The notes under the pieces were generated by a model. The model had not been told where the DNA came from. It did not search any database and saw nothing but the letters and a program-made list of their open reading frames with translations. A stretch of 34,282 bases of DNA from an uncultured Verrucomicrobiales bacterium (GTDB lineage Bacteria > Verrucomicrobiota > Verrucomicrobiia > Verrucomicrobiales > DEV007). This document shows, one piece after another, positions 8,015-16,828 of this stretch (positions are counted from its first letter, which is position 1; each line of letters begins with the position of its first letter). Where the stretch lies: NCBI GenBank assembly GCA_938082635.1, contig CALLLI010000184.1, positions 1-34,282 of the forward strand. Direction: 5' to 3'. A program made the position numbers and the translations under genes.

Positions 8015-9262
8015 ATGAGCGAACGTCGAGTAGTGGTAACAGGCATGGGTGTCCTCTCACCCGTGGGTAACGATCTGAATACTTTCTGGGATAATCTCAC
8101 CCACGGGAGAAGCGGGATCGGTCCGATCACCTCCTTCGACACCTCCGAGTATAGTTGCCAGTTTGGTGGTGAGGTCCGCGACTTTAACGTTGCTGATTAT
8201 CTGAAAAATCCCAAAGACGGGAAACGCATGGATCGCTACACTCAGCTCTCCATGGCTGCCGCCAAACTCGCCCTCGAAGACTCTGGGCTCGATGTCTCTA
8301 CCATCGACCCCTACCGCATCGGAGTGATCGCCGGAAGCGGCATCGGTGGCCTTGGCACCCTGGAGGACAACCACAAGAAGTTGCTAGAGCGGAACCCAAG
8401 CCGAGTCTCTCCGCTCACCATTCCGATGATGATCGCCAATATCGCCAGCGGTCAGATCGCGATGGAGCACGGCCTTTGCGGCCCTAACATGAGCATAGTC
8501 ACGGCCTGTGCCACGGCAAACAACTGCATCGGTGAAGCCTGGCGCATGATCAAATTTGGCGATGCGGACTACTTCATCGCCGGTGGTTCCGAAGCCTCGA
8601 TCCGCCCAATGGGTTTGTCAGGCTTTGGAAACATGAAAGCCCTCAGTAAACGCAACGACGAACCTCAGCGCGCTTCCCGGCCCTTTGATGTTGGCCGAGA
8701 CGGATTCGTCATGGGCGAAGGAGCCGGTATCATGATGCTAGAGGAAATGGAAGCCGCGAAGGCACGTGGAGCTCGCATCTACTGTGAACTTGCCGGCTAT
8801 GGTGTCTCAGCGGACGCCTATCACCTCACCTCTCCGCAACCGGAAGGCCAGGGGGCCAGTCACTGCATGGATATGGCCCTGAAGCACGCCGGCCTCAATC
8901 CCGAAGACGTCGATTACGTCAACGCACACGGCACCTCCACACCGGTCGGTGACGTCTGCGAAACGCTTGCCATCAAACGCTCATTCGGTGACCACGCGAA
9001 GAAGACGATCGTCAGCTCGACCAAGTCCATGACCGGTCATCTATTAGGAGCCGCCGGCGGTGTCGAGTTCGCTGCCTGCGCCCTCGCCATGCGCGATGGA
9101 ATCATTCCTCCGACTATCAATCTCGAAGACCCAGATCCCCAGTGTGACCTCGATTACACGCCTAACAAAGCACGCGAAGCCAAAGTCGACATTGCCCTGA
9201 GCAACTCGTTTGGCTTTGGAGGCCACAACGCCTCTGTGATCCTTCGTCGGTTCGAGGGCTAA
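8015..9262 (+). CDS. fabF: Beta-ketoacyl-[acyl-carrier-protein] synthase II
   Basis: This 415-residue cytoplasmic condensing enzyme adds malonyl-ACP to acyl-ACP in fatty acid elongation. The length matches the usual 410-415. The catalytic cysteine is C165 in TACATANN, the two active-site histidines are H305 (NAHGTSTPVGD) and H342 (TGHLLGAAGG), and K337 lies in TKSMTG. The glycine-rich FGFGGHN motif is near the C-terminus. The Cys-His-His set marks it as FabB/FabF-type rather than FabH. No acyl carrier protein gene precedes it, unlike many fab clusters. It ends 4 bases into the convergent DUF1501 gene. Confidence 0.93.
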   Translation: MSERRVVVTGMGVLSPVGNDLNTFWDNLTHGRSGIGPITSFDTSEYSCQFGGEVRDFNVADYLKNPKDGKRMDRYTQLSMAAAKLALEDSGLDVSTIDPYRIGVIAGSGIGGLGTLEDNHKKLLERNPSRVSPLTIPMMIANIASGQIAMEHGLCGPNMSIVTACATANNCIGEAWRMIKFGDADYFIAGGSEASIRPMGLSGFGNMKALSKRNDEPQRASRPFDVGRDGFVMGEGAGIMMLEEMEAAKARGARIYCELAGYGVSADAYHLTSPQPEGQGASHCMDMALKHAGLNPEDVDYVNAHGTSTPVGDVCETLAIKRSFGDHAKKTIVSSTKSMTGHLLGAAGGVEFAACALAMRDGIIPPTINLEDPDPQCDLDYTPNKAREAKVDIALSNSFGFGGHNASVILRRFEG

Positions 9263-10698
9263 GCTAGGATATCGTGCACCACGCGCGCATGTTCCACGCC
9301 CGTTAGTTTCTGATCCAGTCCTTGAAAAGGGAACGTGAGTTTCGCGTGATCAATGCCTAACTGATGCAGCATCGTCGCGTGAAGATCGCGGACAGAGACC
9401 GGATCCTTCGCCACGTTGTAGCTAAACTCATCGGTTTCGCCGTACGAAATCCCACCTTTGATTCCACCGCCAGCCATCCAGGCGGTGAAACAACGCGGGT
9501 GGTGATCGCGCCCATAGTCCGTATGCTCCAGCTTACCCTGACAGAATACCGTTCGCCCAAACTCACCCGCAAAGACGATCATCGTGTCTTCTGAAAGACC
9601 ACGCTGCTTGAGATCTGTGATCAAGGCCGCTGAAGGCTGATCCACATCGAAACACTGGCCAGGCAACTGTTTCGGCAAGATCGTGTGATGATCCCATCCA
9701 CGGTGAAAGACTTGGACGAACCGCACGCCCCGCTCGACCATGCGGCGGGCCAGCAAACAGTTCCTCGCAAACGAGCCCTGCTTGCTCACCTCGGGACCAT
9801 ACAGATCGGTCACGCTCTCCGGTTCGCCTGACACATCCGTCAACTCCGGCACGGAAGCCTGCATGCGGAAAGCCATCTCCTGTTGAGCAATGGTCGTCTG
9901 AATTTCCTGATCACCGATCTCTTTGTAATGCTTCTCATTCATCGCACCCACAGCATCGAGCATGCGACGCCTCACACTCTCATTCACACCTTTCGGATTA
10001 GAAAGAAACAACACCGGATCTCCCGCTGTCTGGAAGGCCACACCTTGATGCCTCGAAGGCAGGAAACCACTCCCCCACAAGCGACTGTAAAGCGCCTGCG
10101 TGTTCCGCGTGCCCCCTGTCCAGTAGGCCGAATTCAACACGACGAAATCAGGCAAATCGCTATTCATGGATCCTAACCCATAACTCAACCACGCACCCAT
10201 GCTCGCCTTCCCAGGAAGTTCGTTTCCCGTGCAAATGAAGTTCTTGCCAGGATCATGATTGATCGCGTTCGTGTGCATCGATTTGATGAGGCAAAGCTCA
10301 TCCGCCACACCACCAAGATGTGGCAAGAGATCGCTCATCCAGAGACCACTCTTTCCTCGCTTCTTGAAGCCAAACATCGTGGGAGCCACCAATTGCTGGT
10401 GCCCCTTCGTCATCGCAGTCACGCGTTGCCCCTGGCTCACACTTGGAGGCAACGGCTCCCTGAAGCGCTTCTGCAAATCAGGTTTGTAATCGAACAGATC
10501 CAACTGACTGGGCGCCCCCGCCATGAAGAGAAAGATGACGCGCTTGGCCTTAGCCGCCCCAATACCGATCTCTCGAGCGTGGCCATTCTGAGGCAATAAG
10601 GATCCCAAAGCCGCTGCTCCCATGCCCATGCCGGAGGTCTTGAGAAACTGCCGCCGCGCTTGCAGCATGTTAGGTTCTTCTCTGATGTCGTGTAGCAT
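9259..10698 (-). CDS. DUF1501 family protein with Tat-type signal (cassette 1)
   Basis: This 479-residue protein belongs to DUF1501, a family distantly related to sulfatases and alkaline phosphatases and abundant in Planctomycetota and Verrucomicrobiota. A twin-arginine motif (RRQFLKT, R15-R16) precedes a glycine/alanine-rich segment, so Tat export is likely. Family landmarks are GAPSQLDLFDYKP at 61-73, FAGEFGRT and GRDHHPRCF from 396; the conserved D and H residues suggest a metal site. It starts 6 bases after the stop of the cytochrome c/DUF1549/DUF1553 gene, so the two are an operon. M11 (10668) is an alternative start with a GAAGAA element upstream. I keep 10698 because it leaves the RR at the same distance from the start as in cassette 3. 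The substrate is unknown. Its 3' end overlaps the fabF end by 4 bases. Confidence 0.88.
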   Translation of the reverse strand: MLHDIREEPNMLQARRQFLKTSGMGMGAAALGSLLPQNGHAREIGIGAAKAKRVIFLFMAGAPSQLDLFDYKPDLQKRFREPLPPSVSQGQRVTAMTKGHQQLVAPTMFGFKKRGKSGLWMSDLLPHLGGVADELCLIKSMHTNAINHDPGKNFICTGNELPGKASMGAWLSYGLGSMNSDLPDFVVLNSAYWTGGTRNTQALYSRLWGSGFLPSRHQGVAFQTAGDPVLFLSNPKGVNESVRRRMLDAVGAMNEKHYKEIGDQEIQTTIAQQEMAFRMQASVPELTDVSGEPESVTDLYGPEVSKQGSFARNCLLARRMVERGVRFVQVFHRGWDHHTILPKQLPGQCFDVDQPSAALITDLKQRGLSEDTMIVFAGEFGRTVFCQGKLEHTDYGRDHHPRCFTAWMAGGGIKGGISYGETDEFSYNVAKDPVSVRDLHATMLHQLGIDHAKLTFPFQGLDQKLTGVEHARVVHDILA

Positions 10699-10704
10699 GG
10701 TGAT

Positions 10705-13020
10705 CTATTGGCGAGTCTTGGTGATATCGAGATTGTAGAGCGAGCTAACCAGCATCGTCCAGGCGGCGAGCTCAGGTGCCTTCACACCTTCCGGAAAGTT
10801 CACGCCCTCACAGAGTTGTTGCGCCAGCTCTGGCTTCTCCTCGTAGAGAGCGAGCAGATCCGCAAGCGCCTCTTGCATAGCGGACTCTTCTTTCGAATCT
10901 GGAAGCTCGGACGTGATCGTTTCGTAAACCACCTTCAACCGATCTTCGGGACCTTCTGATGATTGCGTGAGGGTCTTCAAAGCGAGGTGACGTGCCGCCT
11001 TGAGGTAATCTTGCTCGTTGAGCAGAAGCAAGGCTTGTAGCGGCGTGTTCGTGCGTTCACGCCGAGCAATGCACGCTTCCCGTGACGGCGCATTCAGAAT
11101 GGTCATCTGAGGAGGCGGCATGCCACGCTTCCAGAACGTGTAGACACTCCGGCGATAGACATCGTCGCCTTGGTCAGGCACATACTCACGCGGATAGGAA
11201 CTCGGCATGCCAACCGACTTCCACAGACCGGCCGGCTGAGGTGGCTTCACGCTCTTGCCAAACATCTCATCATTAATCAATCCGCTAGAGACTAGCACTT
11301 GATCTCGTATCATTTCAGAATCCATGCGAAAGCGAGACCCACGCGCCAAGGCACGGTTCTCAGGATCCAATTGGAAGACCTCCGGTGTCGCTTCCGAAGC
11401 TTGCCTATACGTCTTCGAGAGGACGATCTCCTTCACCAATGCCTTGGTATTCCACCCGGACTCCATGAACGTCACCGCCATATAGTCCAGCAACTCAGGA
11501 TAACTCGGCCACTCTCCTTGATTACCAAAGTCTTCCGAAGTCTTGACCAAGCCGACGCCGAAAAACTGCTGCCAGACGCGGTTCACCGCCACGCGAGCGG
11601 TGAGTGGATTCTCTTTGGAAATGAACCAATCGGCAAGATCCATGCGGCTCGCCTCGTCTTGCGTCGCATTCATCGGAGGCAGAAATCCCGGCGTGCCGCG
11701 ACCCACGCGCTCTCCCGGATTATCGTAGGCTCCGCGGACCAAGATATGTGATGGACGAGGCTCCGCGTACTCCTTCATCACCATAGCACCTGGGATAGTC
11801 ATCAGCAGTGCATCACGCTGCTTCTCAAGCTGCTTGCGCGGCTTCTCATCCTTGGCCGTCATCACGCTGATCTTCTCGCCAAGCGCGGTAAGCTCAGCCT
11901 CCTGTTCTTTCGTCGTCAGATTAATGTAAGGCGTTTGCAGACCACGTTTAAAATCAGTGCCACTCCGGCCACCGGTCTCTGGTTTCGCATCCAGATTATT
12001 AAAGAACGCATAGAGCTGATAGAAATCCTTCGCCGTGATCGGATCATATTTGTGATCGTGACAGACCGCACATTGCACCGTGAGCCCCATGAACGCCGTA
12101 CCCACTGCAGTGACACGATCAATCACGTTCTTCGTAAAACTCTCTGCAGGAAGCGCGGTCCCCACGTCGATGATGAGGTGGAGCCGATTGAATCCGGAAG
12201 CAATCAGCTGATCGCGCGTCGGCTTCTCATAGAGGTCACCTGCTAACTGATACGTTAGAAATTGATCATACGAGAGGTTGTCATTGAACGAGCGAATGAG
12301 CCAATCCCGATACGGCGTTAAATCTCGGTAGTGATCGTGGTGAATGCCATTCGTGTCGGCAAAGCGCACCAGGTCTAACCAATACTTCGTCATGTGCTCG
12401 CCATACGCATGCTCGGCCAGAAGACGATCCACCAAAGCCTCGTAAGCGCCCGCCGAGGTATCTGCTAGAAACTGATGAATCTCTTCGCGAGTAGGCGGCA
12501 AGCCCGTGATGTCGAGCGTGACTCTACGAATCAAAGAACGTTTGTCCGTCTCAGCACCCAACTCGCGCCCTTCAGCCTGAAGCTGACGTTGCACCACTTG
12601 ATCGATAGGATGTCCCTCCCCGGCCTCCAGCGCAGGCACTTTCGGCGGCACAAACGCCCAGAAATCCTGATAGACGGCCCCTTCTTCGATCCACTGCTTG
12701 ATCAGTGCCCGCTCATTCTCAGTGATAGGCTTCTTCTTCGCTTCAGGCGGCGGCATGACCTCATCCGGATCGTCACTATGGATCCTTTGCCAAAGCTCGC
12801 TCTCTGAAAGCGAACCCGGCTTGAGCACTCCCATCGTGTACGCGCCATCGACGCCACCCGACTCATCAAGCCGCAGCTTTCCCCGACGATCATGCTCGTC
12901 CGGGCCGTGGCATTGAAAACACCGATCCGAAAGAATGGGCCGAATGTTCCGATCAAATTGCACGTCGCCAAAGGCGCTCGAGGTCAGGGCAAGAAAAAGA
13001 ATGAAGGGCAATCGAGTCAT
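10705..13020 (-). CDS. Planctomycete-type cytochrome c, DUF1549 and DUF1553 protein (cassette 1)
   Basis: This 771-residue exported protein begins with a Sec-type signal (LPFILFLALTSSAFG). A planctomycete-type cytochrome c domain covers about 20-115: haem motif CFQCH (C34, C37, H38) and a likely axial methionine M89 in VMPPPEA. DUF1549 follows at about 130-345. It carries a second haem-type motif, CAVCHDHKYDP (C317, C320, H321). A short coiled linker (about 365-405) leads to DUF1553 in the C-terminal half, with NPLTARVAVNRVWQQFFG, SEDFGNQG and NTPLQALLLLN. The gene heads a two-gene operon with the DUF1501 protein. The family is predicted to be a periplasmic redox protein, often linked to polysaccharide breakdown, but no reaction has been shown from this sequence. 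Confidence 0.9.
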   Translation of the reverse strand: MTRLPFILFLALTSSAFGDVQFDRNIRPILSDRCFQCHGPDEHDRRGKLRLDESGGVDGAYTMGVLKPGSLSESELWQRIHSDDPDEVMPPPEAKKKPITENERALIKQWIEEGAVYQDFWAFVPPKVPALEAGEGHPIDQVVQRQLQAEGRELGAETDKRSLIRRVTLDITGLPPTREEIHQFLADTSAGAYEALVDRLLAEHAYGEHMTKYWLDLVRFADTNGIHHDHYRDLTPYRDWLIRSFNDNLSYDQFLTYQLAGDLYEKPTRDQLIASGFNRLHLIIDVGTALPAESFTKNVIDRVTAVGTAFMGLTVQCAVCHDHKYDPITAKDFYQLYAFFNNLDAKPETGGRSGTDFKRGLQTPYINLTTKEQEAELTALGEKISVMTAKDEKPRKQLEKQRDALLMTIPGAMVMKEYAEPRPSHILVRGAYDNPGERVGRGTPGFLPPMNATQDEASRMDLADWFISKENPLTARVAVNRVWQQFFGVGLVKTSEDFGNQGEWPSYPELLDYMAVTFMESGWNTKALVKEIVLSKTYRQASEATPEVFQLDPENRALARGSRFRMDSEMIRDQVLVSSGLINDEMFGKSVKPPQPAGLWKSVGMPSSYPREYVPDQGDDVYRRSVYTFWKRGMPPPQMTILNAPSREACIARRERTNTPLQALLLLNEQDYLKAARHLALKTLTQSSEGPEDRLKVVYETITSELPDSKEESAMQEALADLLALYEEKPELAQQLCEGVNFPEGVKAPELAAWTMLVSSLYNLDITKTRQ

Positions 13021-13097
13021 AGCGGAATCTTGGGATTACAAACCCTTCACAGCTATCCAAGTTGTCAATGAAGCGAGCATGGTGAAGCCTCATTTCC

Positions 13098-14357
13098 GTG
13101 AAACTCTACGAGCACTGGCTTCAAGTGGCTACTGCCAACGCGACTTCGCTCGCGCTGGTCGATGCAGCCACTGGCCAGCGCTGGACATTTGCGGAATTGC
13201 AAGCGTGTGCAGAAGCCGCACCAATTTCAGAAGTCCCGATCCAAGAAGCCCACGGTCGCAGTCTTGAGTTTCTCACCACAACCTTGACCGCTTGGCGTGA
13301 TGATGCCGTCTTGTGTCCTTGTGAGAACGAAGACACCTCCCTACCTTCCACGCTTACTCCTCCGGCGAACGTCCGCCATGTCAAACGGACCTCCGGATCT
13401 ACCGGCGCGCCCCGAGCCGTGTGGTTTACCGACGAACAACTCACAGCCGACGCCCAGCAGATCGTGACGACCATGGGGCTGCGAAAGGAATGGCCCAACC
13501 TAGGCGTCATTTCTCTAGCGCATTCTTACGGATTCTCAAACCTCGTCTTGCCGCTTCTGCTTCACGGCATCCCCCTCGTCTTAGTGCGAGATGCCTTGCC
13601 AAATACCGTAAGGAACGCACTGGAATCGTTCGACCACGTTACAATCCCAGCAGTCCCCGCCATGTGGCGCGCTTGGTTAGGGGCGGGCATTCTCAACAAA
13701 CGCATTCAACTCGCGATCTCGGCCGGAGCCCCACTCACACTCACCTTAGAACAGACTATTCATGAGCAGTGCGGCCTCAAGATTCACAACTTCTACGGCT
13801 CTAGCGAATGTGGCGGCATTGCCTATGATCGCTCACTGGCGCCTAGAGAAGATCCCACCTTTGTCGGCACGTCTCTGGAAGGTGTTACGTTAGACACCGT
13901 CGGCGATCGCCTTCGAGTCTCAAGCCCGGCTGCGGGGCTCTGTTATGCAGACGATCCTAACGACCCTTCCCTTCAGAACGGCCGTTTCCTAACCTCGGAC
14001 CAGGCAGAACTTCGATGCAAGAACGCCGTCTACCTACAAGGACGCCGTGGCGACTCTATCAATATCGCCGGAAGAAAAGTCTCACCTCAAGCTATTGAGG
14101 AGGCCCTCCTTGGGATTCCTTCTGTCATCCACGCCACTGTCTTCGGGATCCCTAGCAAGAACGCGGAGCGCGTAGACGAGATTGTCGCGGTGGTTCATCT
14201 CGAACATGGAACCGCCTTGGTCAGCGTTAAAGAGGCACTTTCTCTTCCCGCTTGGCTACGCCCACGTCACTGGTGGATGTGTGAGGACCTCAGCCCAGAT
14301 GATCGAGGAAAGATCTCCCGCGGCCACTGGCGGGAGCGCTACTTGCAACAGCGGTAA
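13098..14357 (+). CDS. Short adenylate-forming acyl/aryl-CoA ligase-like protein
   Basis: This 419-residue AMP-binding enzyme starts at a GTG, with GGTGAAG ten bases upstream. Core motifs of the ANL superfamily are present: the P-loop TSGSTGAPR at 98-106, NFYGSSECGG (A5), QGRRGDSINIAGRKVSP (A8), and the catalytic lysine K405 in DDRGKISRG near the C-terminus (A10). It should activate a carboxylic acid as an acyl-adenylate and pass it to CoA or a carrier. The protein is about 100 residues shorter than usual because the P-loop lies near residue 98 rather than about 170-200. It may be a compact subfamily member working on a carrier-bound chain. The substrate cannot be told from the sequence. It heads a same-strand run with SulP, HAD and a sugar phosphate cyclase. 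Confidence 0.85.
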   Translation: MKLYEHWLQVATANATSLALVDAATGQRWTFAELQACAEAAPISEVPIQEAHGRSLEFLTTTLTAWRDDAVLCPCENEDTSLPSTLTPPANVRHVKRTSGSTGAPRAVWFTDEQLTADAQQIVTTMGLRKEWPNLGVISLAHSYGFSNLVLPLLLHGIPLVLVRDALPNTVRNALESFDHVTIPAVPAMWRAWLGAGILNKRIQLAISAGAPLTLTLEQTIHEQCGLKIHNFYGSSECGGIAYDRSLAPREDPTFVGTSLEGVTLDTVGDRLRVSSPAAGLCYADDPNDPSLQNGRFLTSDQAELRCKNAVYLQGRRGDSINIAGRKVSPQAIEEALLGIPSVIHATVFGIPSKNAERVDEIVAVVHLEHGTALVSVKEALSLPAWLRPRHWWMCEDLSPDDRGKISRGHWRERYLQQR

Positions 14358-14458
14358 TGCAGAATTCCCACAACTATTGGTGAAATCAGTTGCCCTACTC
14401 AGGGACTCCGGCTAGGTCGCGGGCCCCCTTTGCGCCATGTAAATCGGGGCTATCGCTT

Positions 14459-16180
14459 ATGTTTCGACTCATCTACCGCAAATATGGCCAAGGAATCCGC
14501 TGGAAAGACGATCTGCTTTCCGGACTTACCGTCGCCCTCGCTCTCGTCCCCGAAGCCGTCGCCTTCGCCTTCGTCGCTGGAGTCGATCCCCTCGTAGGAC
14601 TTTACGCAGCCTTCTTTGTCGGTCTTATCACCTCCGCCATCGGCGGTCGCCCTGGAATGATCTCAGGGGCCACAGGCGCCATGGCTGTGGTCATGACCTC
14701 AGTCGTCATCCTCTTCGGTTTGCAGTATCTGTTAGCTGCCGTAGTCGTCGCCGGCATCTTCCAAGTCATTGCCGGACTACTCAAGCTTGGGCGATTCATT
14801 CGTATCCTGCCGCATCCCGTCATGTTAGGATTCGTCAATGGCCTCGCCATTGTCATCGGGCTCGCCCAGTTCGGTCAGTTCAAGACGAACCACCGCATCG
14901 CCTACGAAGAAGGCATGGGTTTCGTGACCCAGGGTGATTGGATGAGCCTCGGATCCACGACGCTCCAGATCACATTGGGCATCATCCTTCTCACGATGCT
15001 AATCTCACACTTTCTTCCGAGATTCACACGCGCCATCCCTGCACCACTCGTAGCCATTGTTTTAGGTACATGCTTAATCCAATTCACAGCTCTAGAAACC
15101 ATCACGGTTGCCAACGTCGTCGACACCCAACGTGCGTTTCAACTTGAAAAACAGATCAAAACCAAAGAGTTCGAGGCCGTCCGAGCCGATCTGCTAGTAA
15201 AAGATGTCCTTGCTCGAGCAAACGAGGTCGCCTCGCGCGAACTCACCGCAGCGGAGCAAACCCAAGTAGATGAACTTCCCAAAGGCCTCAAAGCAGGCCT
15301 CCCGACCTTCGCCATTCCCAGGATTGATCTCGGGAACTCCAAAGCCGTCAGCGCCGTCATCTTCCTCGCGCTCGCCCTCGCCAGCATCGGCTTGGTCGAA
15401 TCGCTCATGACCCTATCACTGATTGATGAACTCACCGAAACTCGCGGATCCACTCGCCGAGAATGCGTGGGTCAAGGCTTCGCCAACATCGTCACCGGCT
15501 TCTTCGGCGGCATGGGCGGGTGCGCCATGATCGGTCAGAGCATGATCAACATCAACTCTGGCGGTCGCGGTCGGCTCTCTGGCATCTCAGCCGCCGTGCT
15601 CTTGCTAGGCTTCATCATGTTCGCACCCAAGCTTATCGAGATGATCCCCATGGGCTGTCTCATCGGCGTCATGTTCATGGTCGTCATCGCGACGTTCGAG
15701 TGGTCCAGCTTCCGCCTCATCGGCAAAGTACCAACGACCGACCTCTGGGTCATCTTCATCGTGTCCATGGTCACCGTCTTCTTCCACAACCTGGCGCTCG
15801 CCGTCGGCATCGGCATCGTCATCTCCACCATCACCTATGCCTGGGAACGTTCCAAGGACATCGAGCTGGAACCCTTTGAGGACAAAAACAACGAGCGTCA
15901 CTACAAACTGCGCGGCACCCTCTTCTTCGGCTCCATTCAACAGTTTAAAGACCTCTTCAATCCAGCCGAAGACCCAGACGACGTCTATGTTAGTTTTCGT
16001 CGGTCTAAAATCTGTGATCACTCTGCCATCGAAGCCATTCACAGCGTCAGTGAGAGATACCGCGCCATGGGCAAACGCCTCCACCTCACGCACTTGGATG
16101 CCGCTTGTAGCAAAGTCCTCAAGAAAGCAGGCGACCTCGTCGAAACGCAGTATTTCGCCAAAGTCTCCGGCGGACATTGA
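14459..16180 (+). CDS. SulP family anion transporter with STAS domain
   Basis: I use the ATG at 14459 (573 residues), because MFRLIYRKYGQGIRWKDDLLSG is the usual SulP beginning. The in-frame ATG at 14390 would add 23 non-conserved residues. The inner-membrane core shows the family hallmark ALALVPEAVAFAFVAGVDPLVGLY, then many hydrophobic helices. GLPTFAIP and the GGMGGCAMIGQSMININSGG loop are conserved. A cytoplasmic STAS domain occupies about 480-573 with DHSAIEAI (D520, S522). SulP proteins carry sulfate, bicarbonate or related anions by sodium or proton coupling; the substrate is not decided here. An extra hydrophilic segment of about 50 residues, rich in K, E, A and R, is inserted at about 225-275 just before GLPTFAIP. 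Confidence 0.9.
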   Translation: MFRLIYRKYGQGIRWKDDLLSGLTVALALVPEAVAFAFVAGVDPLVGLYAAFFVGLITSAIGGRPGMISGATGAMAVVMTSVVILFGLQYLLAAVVVAGIFQVIAGLLKLGRFIRILPHPVMLGFVNGLAIVIGLAQFGQFKTNHRIAYEEGMGFVTQGDWMSLGSTTLQITLGIILLTMLISHFLPRFTRAIPAPLVAIVLGTCLIQFTALETITVANVVDTQRAFQLEKQIKTKEFEAVRADLLVKDVLARANEVASRELTAAEQTQVDELPKGLKAGLPTFAIPRIDLGNSKAVSAVIFLALALASIGLVESLMTLSLIDELTETRGSTRRECVGQGFANIVTGFFGGMGGCAMIGQSMININSGGRGRLSGISAAVLLLGFIMFAPKLIEMIPMGCLIGVMFMVVIATFEWSSFRLIGKVPTTDLWVIFIVSMVTVFFHNLALAVGIGIVISTITYAWERSKDIELEPFEDKNNERHYKLRGTLFFGSIQQFKDLFNPAEDPDDVYVSFRRSKICDHSAIEAIHSVSERYRAMGKRLHLTHLDAACSKVLKKAGDLVETQYFAKVSGGH

Positions 16181-16210
16181 CCGACCCAACGGCGCGTCCA
16201 TGCTACCACT

Positions 16211-16819
16211 ATGATTGAGAAGGTCCTATTCGATCTCGGCAACGTCCTCCTGCGCTTCGATTTCGATCGAACCTATCAGGCGATGGCCCAGCATGGCGCC
16301 CAGCTGAGTATCCTAAAGAGCGACGCTATGGACGCCCTCAAACTCCAGTATGAGACCGGCCTCATCAGCAACGAGTTGATGTACCAGCGAGCCGCAGAGC
16401 TTTCAGGGTACACCGGTTCTCAAGACCTTTTCGAACGCAGCTGGGAAGATATCTTCGAGGAGAATACGCCGATGATAACCTTTCTTCGCGACCTGCAAAC
16501 GCGAGGCATCCCGCGGTATTTACTTTCCAACTCAAACGACCTCCATGTGCGCCATATTGAGAAGGCCTATGACGTCTTGAAGCCCTTCGACGATGTCATC
16601 TTCTCGCATCACGCGAAAGCCATGAAGCCGGACGAGAGTATCTTTAAGAAAGCCATCACACAGTTCGACCTCGACCCCTCAAAGACCGCTTACATCGACG
16701 ACATGGCGGTCAACATCGCCACAGGACGTCGCCTCGGCTTCCAATGCATCCACTACAACCCGGATGCCCACAATGTTGCCGAGACCGAACTGCGCGCTCT
16801 GGGGTTGATTACGGCCTAG
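16211..16819 (+). CDS. HAD-superfamily phosphatase-like hydrolase
   Basis: This 202-residue cytoplasmic protein is a haloacid-dehalogenase-superfamily hydrolase of the subgroup with YihX-like motifs. Motif I is FDLGNVLLRFD with nucleophile D8; the G at position 10 replaces the usual second aspartate, as in that subgroup. Motif II is LLSNSND (S106), motif III the lysine in AMKPDESIF (K139), and motif IV YIDDMAVN (D163, D164). The alpha-helical cap lies at about 20-85. The likely reaction is hydrolysis of a phosphomonoester such as a sugar phosphate. It sits 30 bases after the SulP gene and 9 bases before the sugar phosphate cyclase gene, so it may act on a sugar phosphate in the same route. 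Confidence 0.85.
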   Translation: MIEKVLFDLGNVLLRFDFDRTYQAMAQHGAQLSILKSDAMDALKLQYETGLISNELMYQRAAELSGYTGSQDLFERSWEDIFEENTPMITFLRDLQTRGIPRYLLSNSNDLHVRHIEKAYDVLKPFDDVIFSHHAKAMKPDESIFKKAITQFDLDPSKTAYIDDMAVNIATGRRLGFQCIHYNPDAHNVAETELRALGLITA

Positions 16820-16828
16820 CTAGCCTGC

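Noticed and set aside
15605-16201. Minus-strand open frame (198 codons) across the SulP and HAD boundary
   Set aside because: The opposite strand encodes conserved SulP and STAS motifs. The antisense frame is rich in D, E, V and G and shows no domain.
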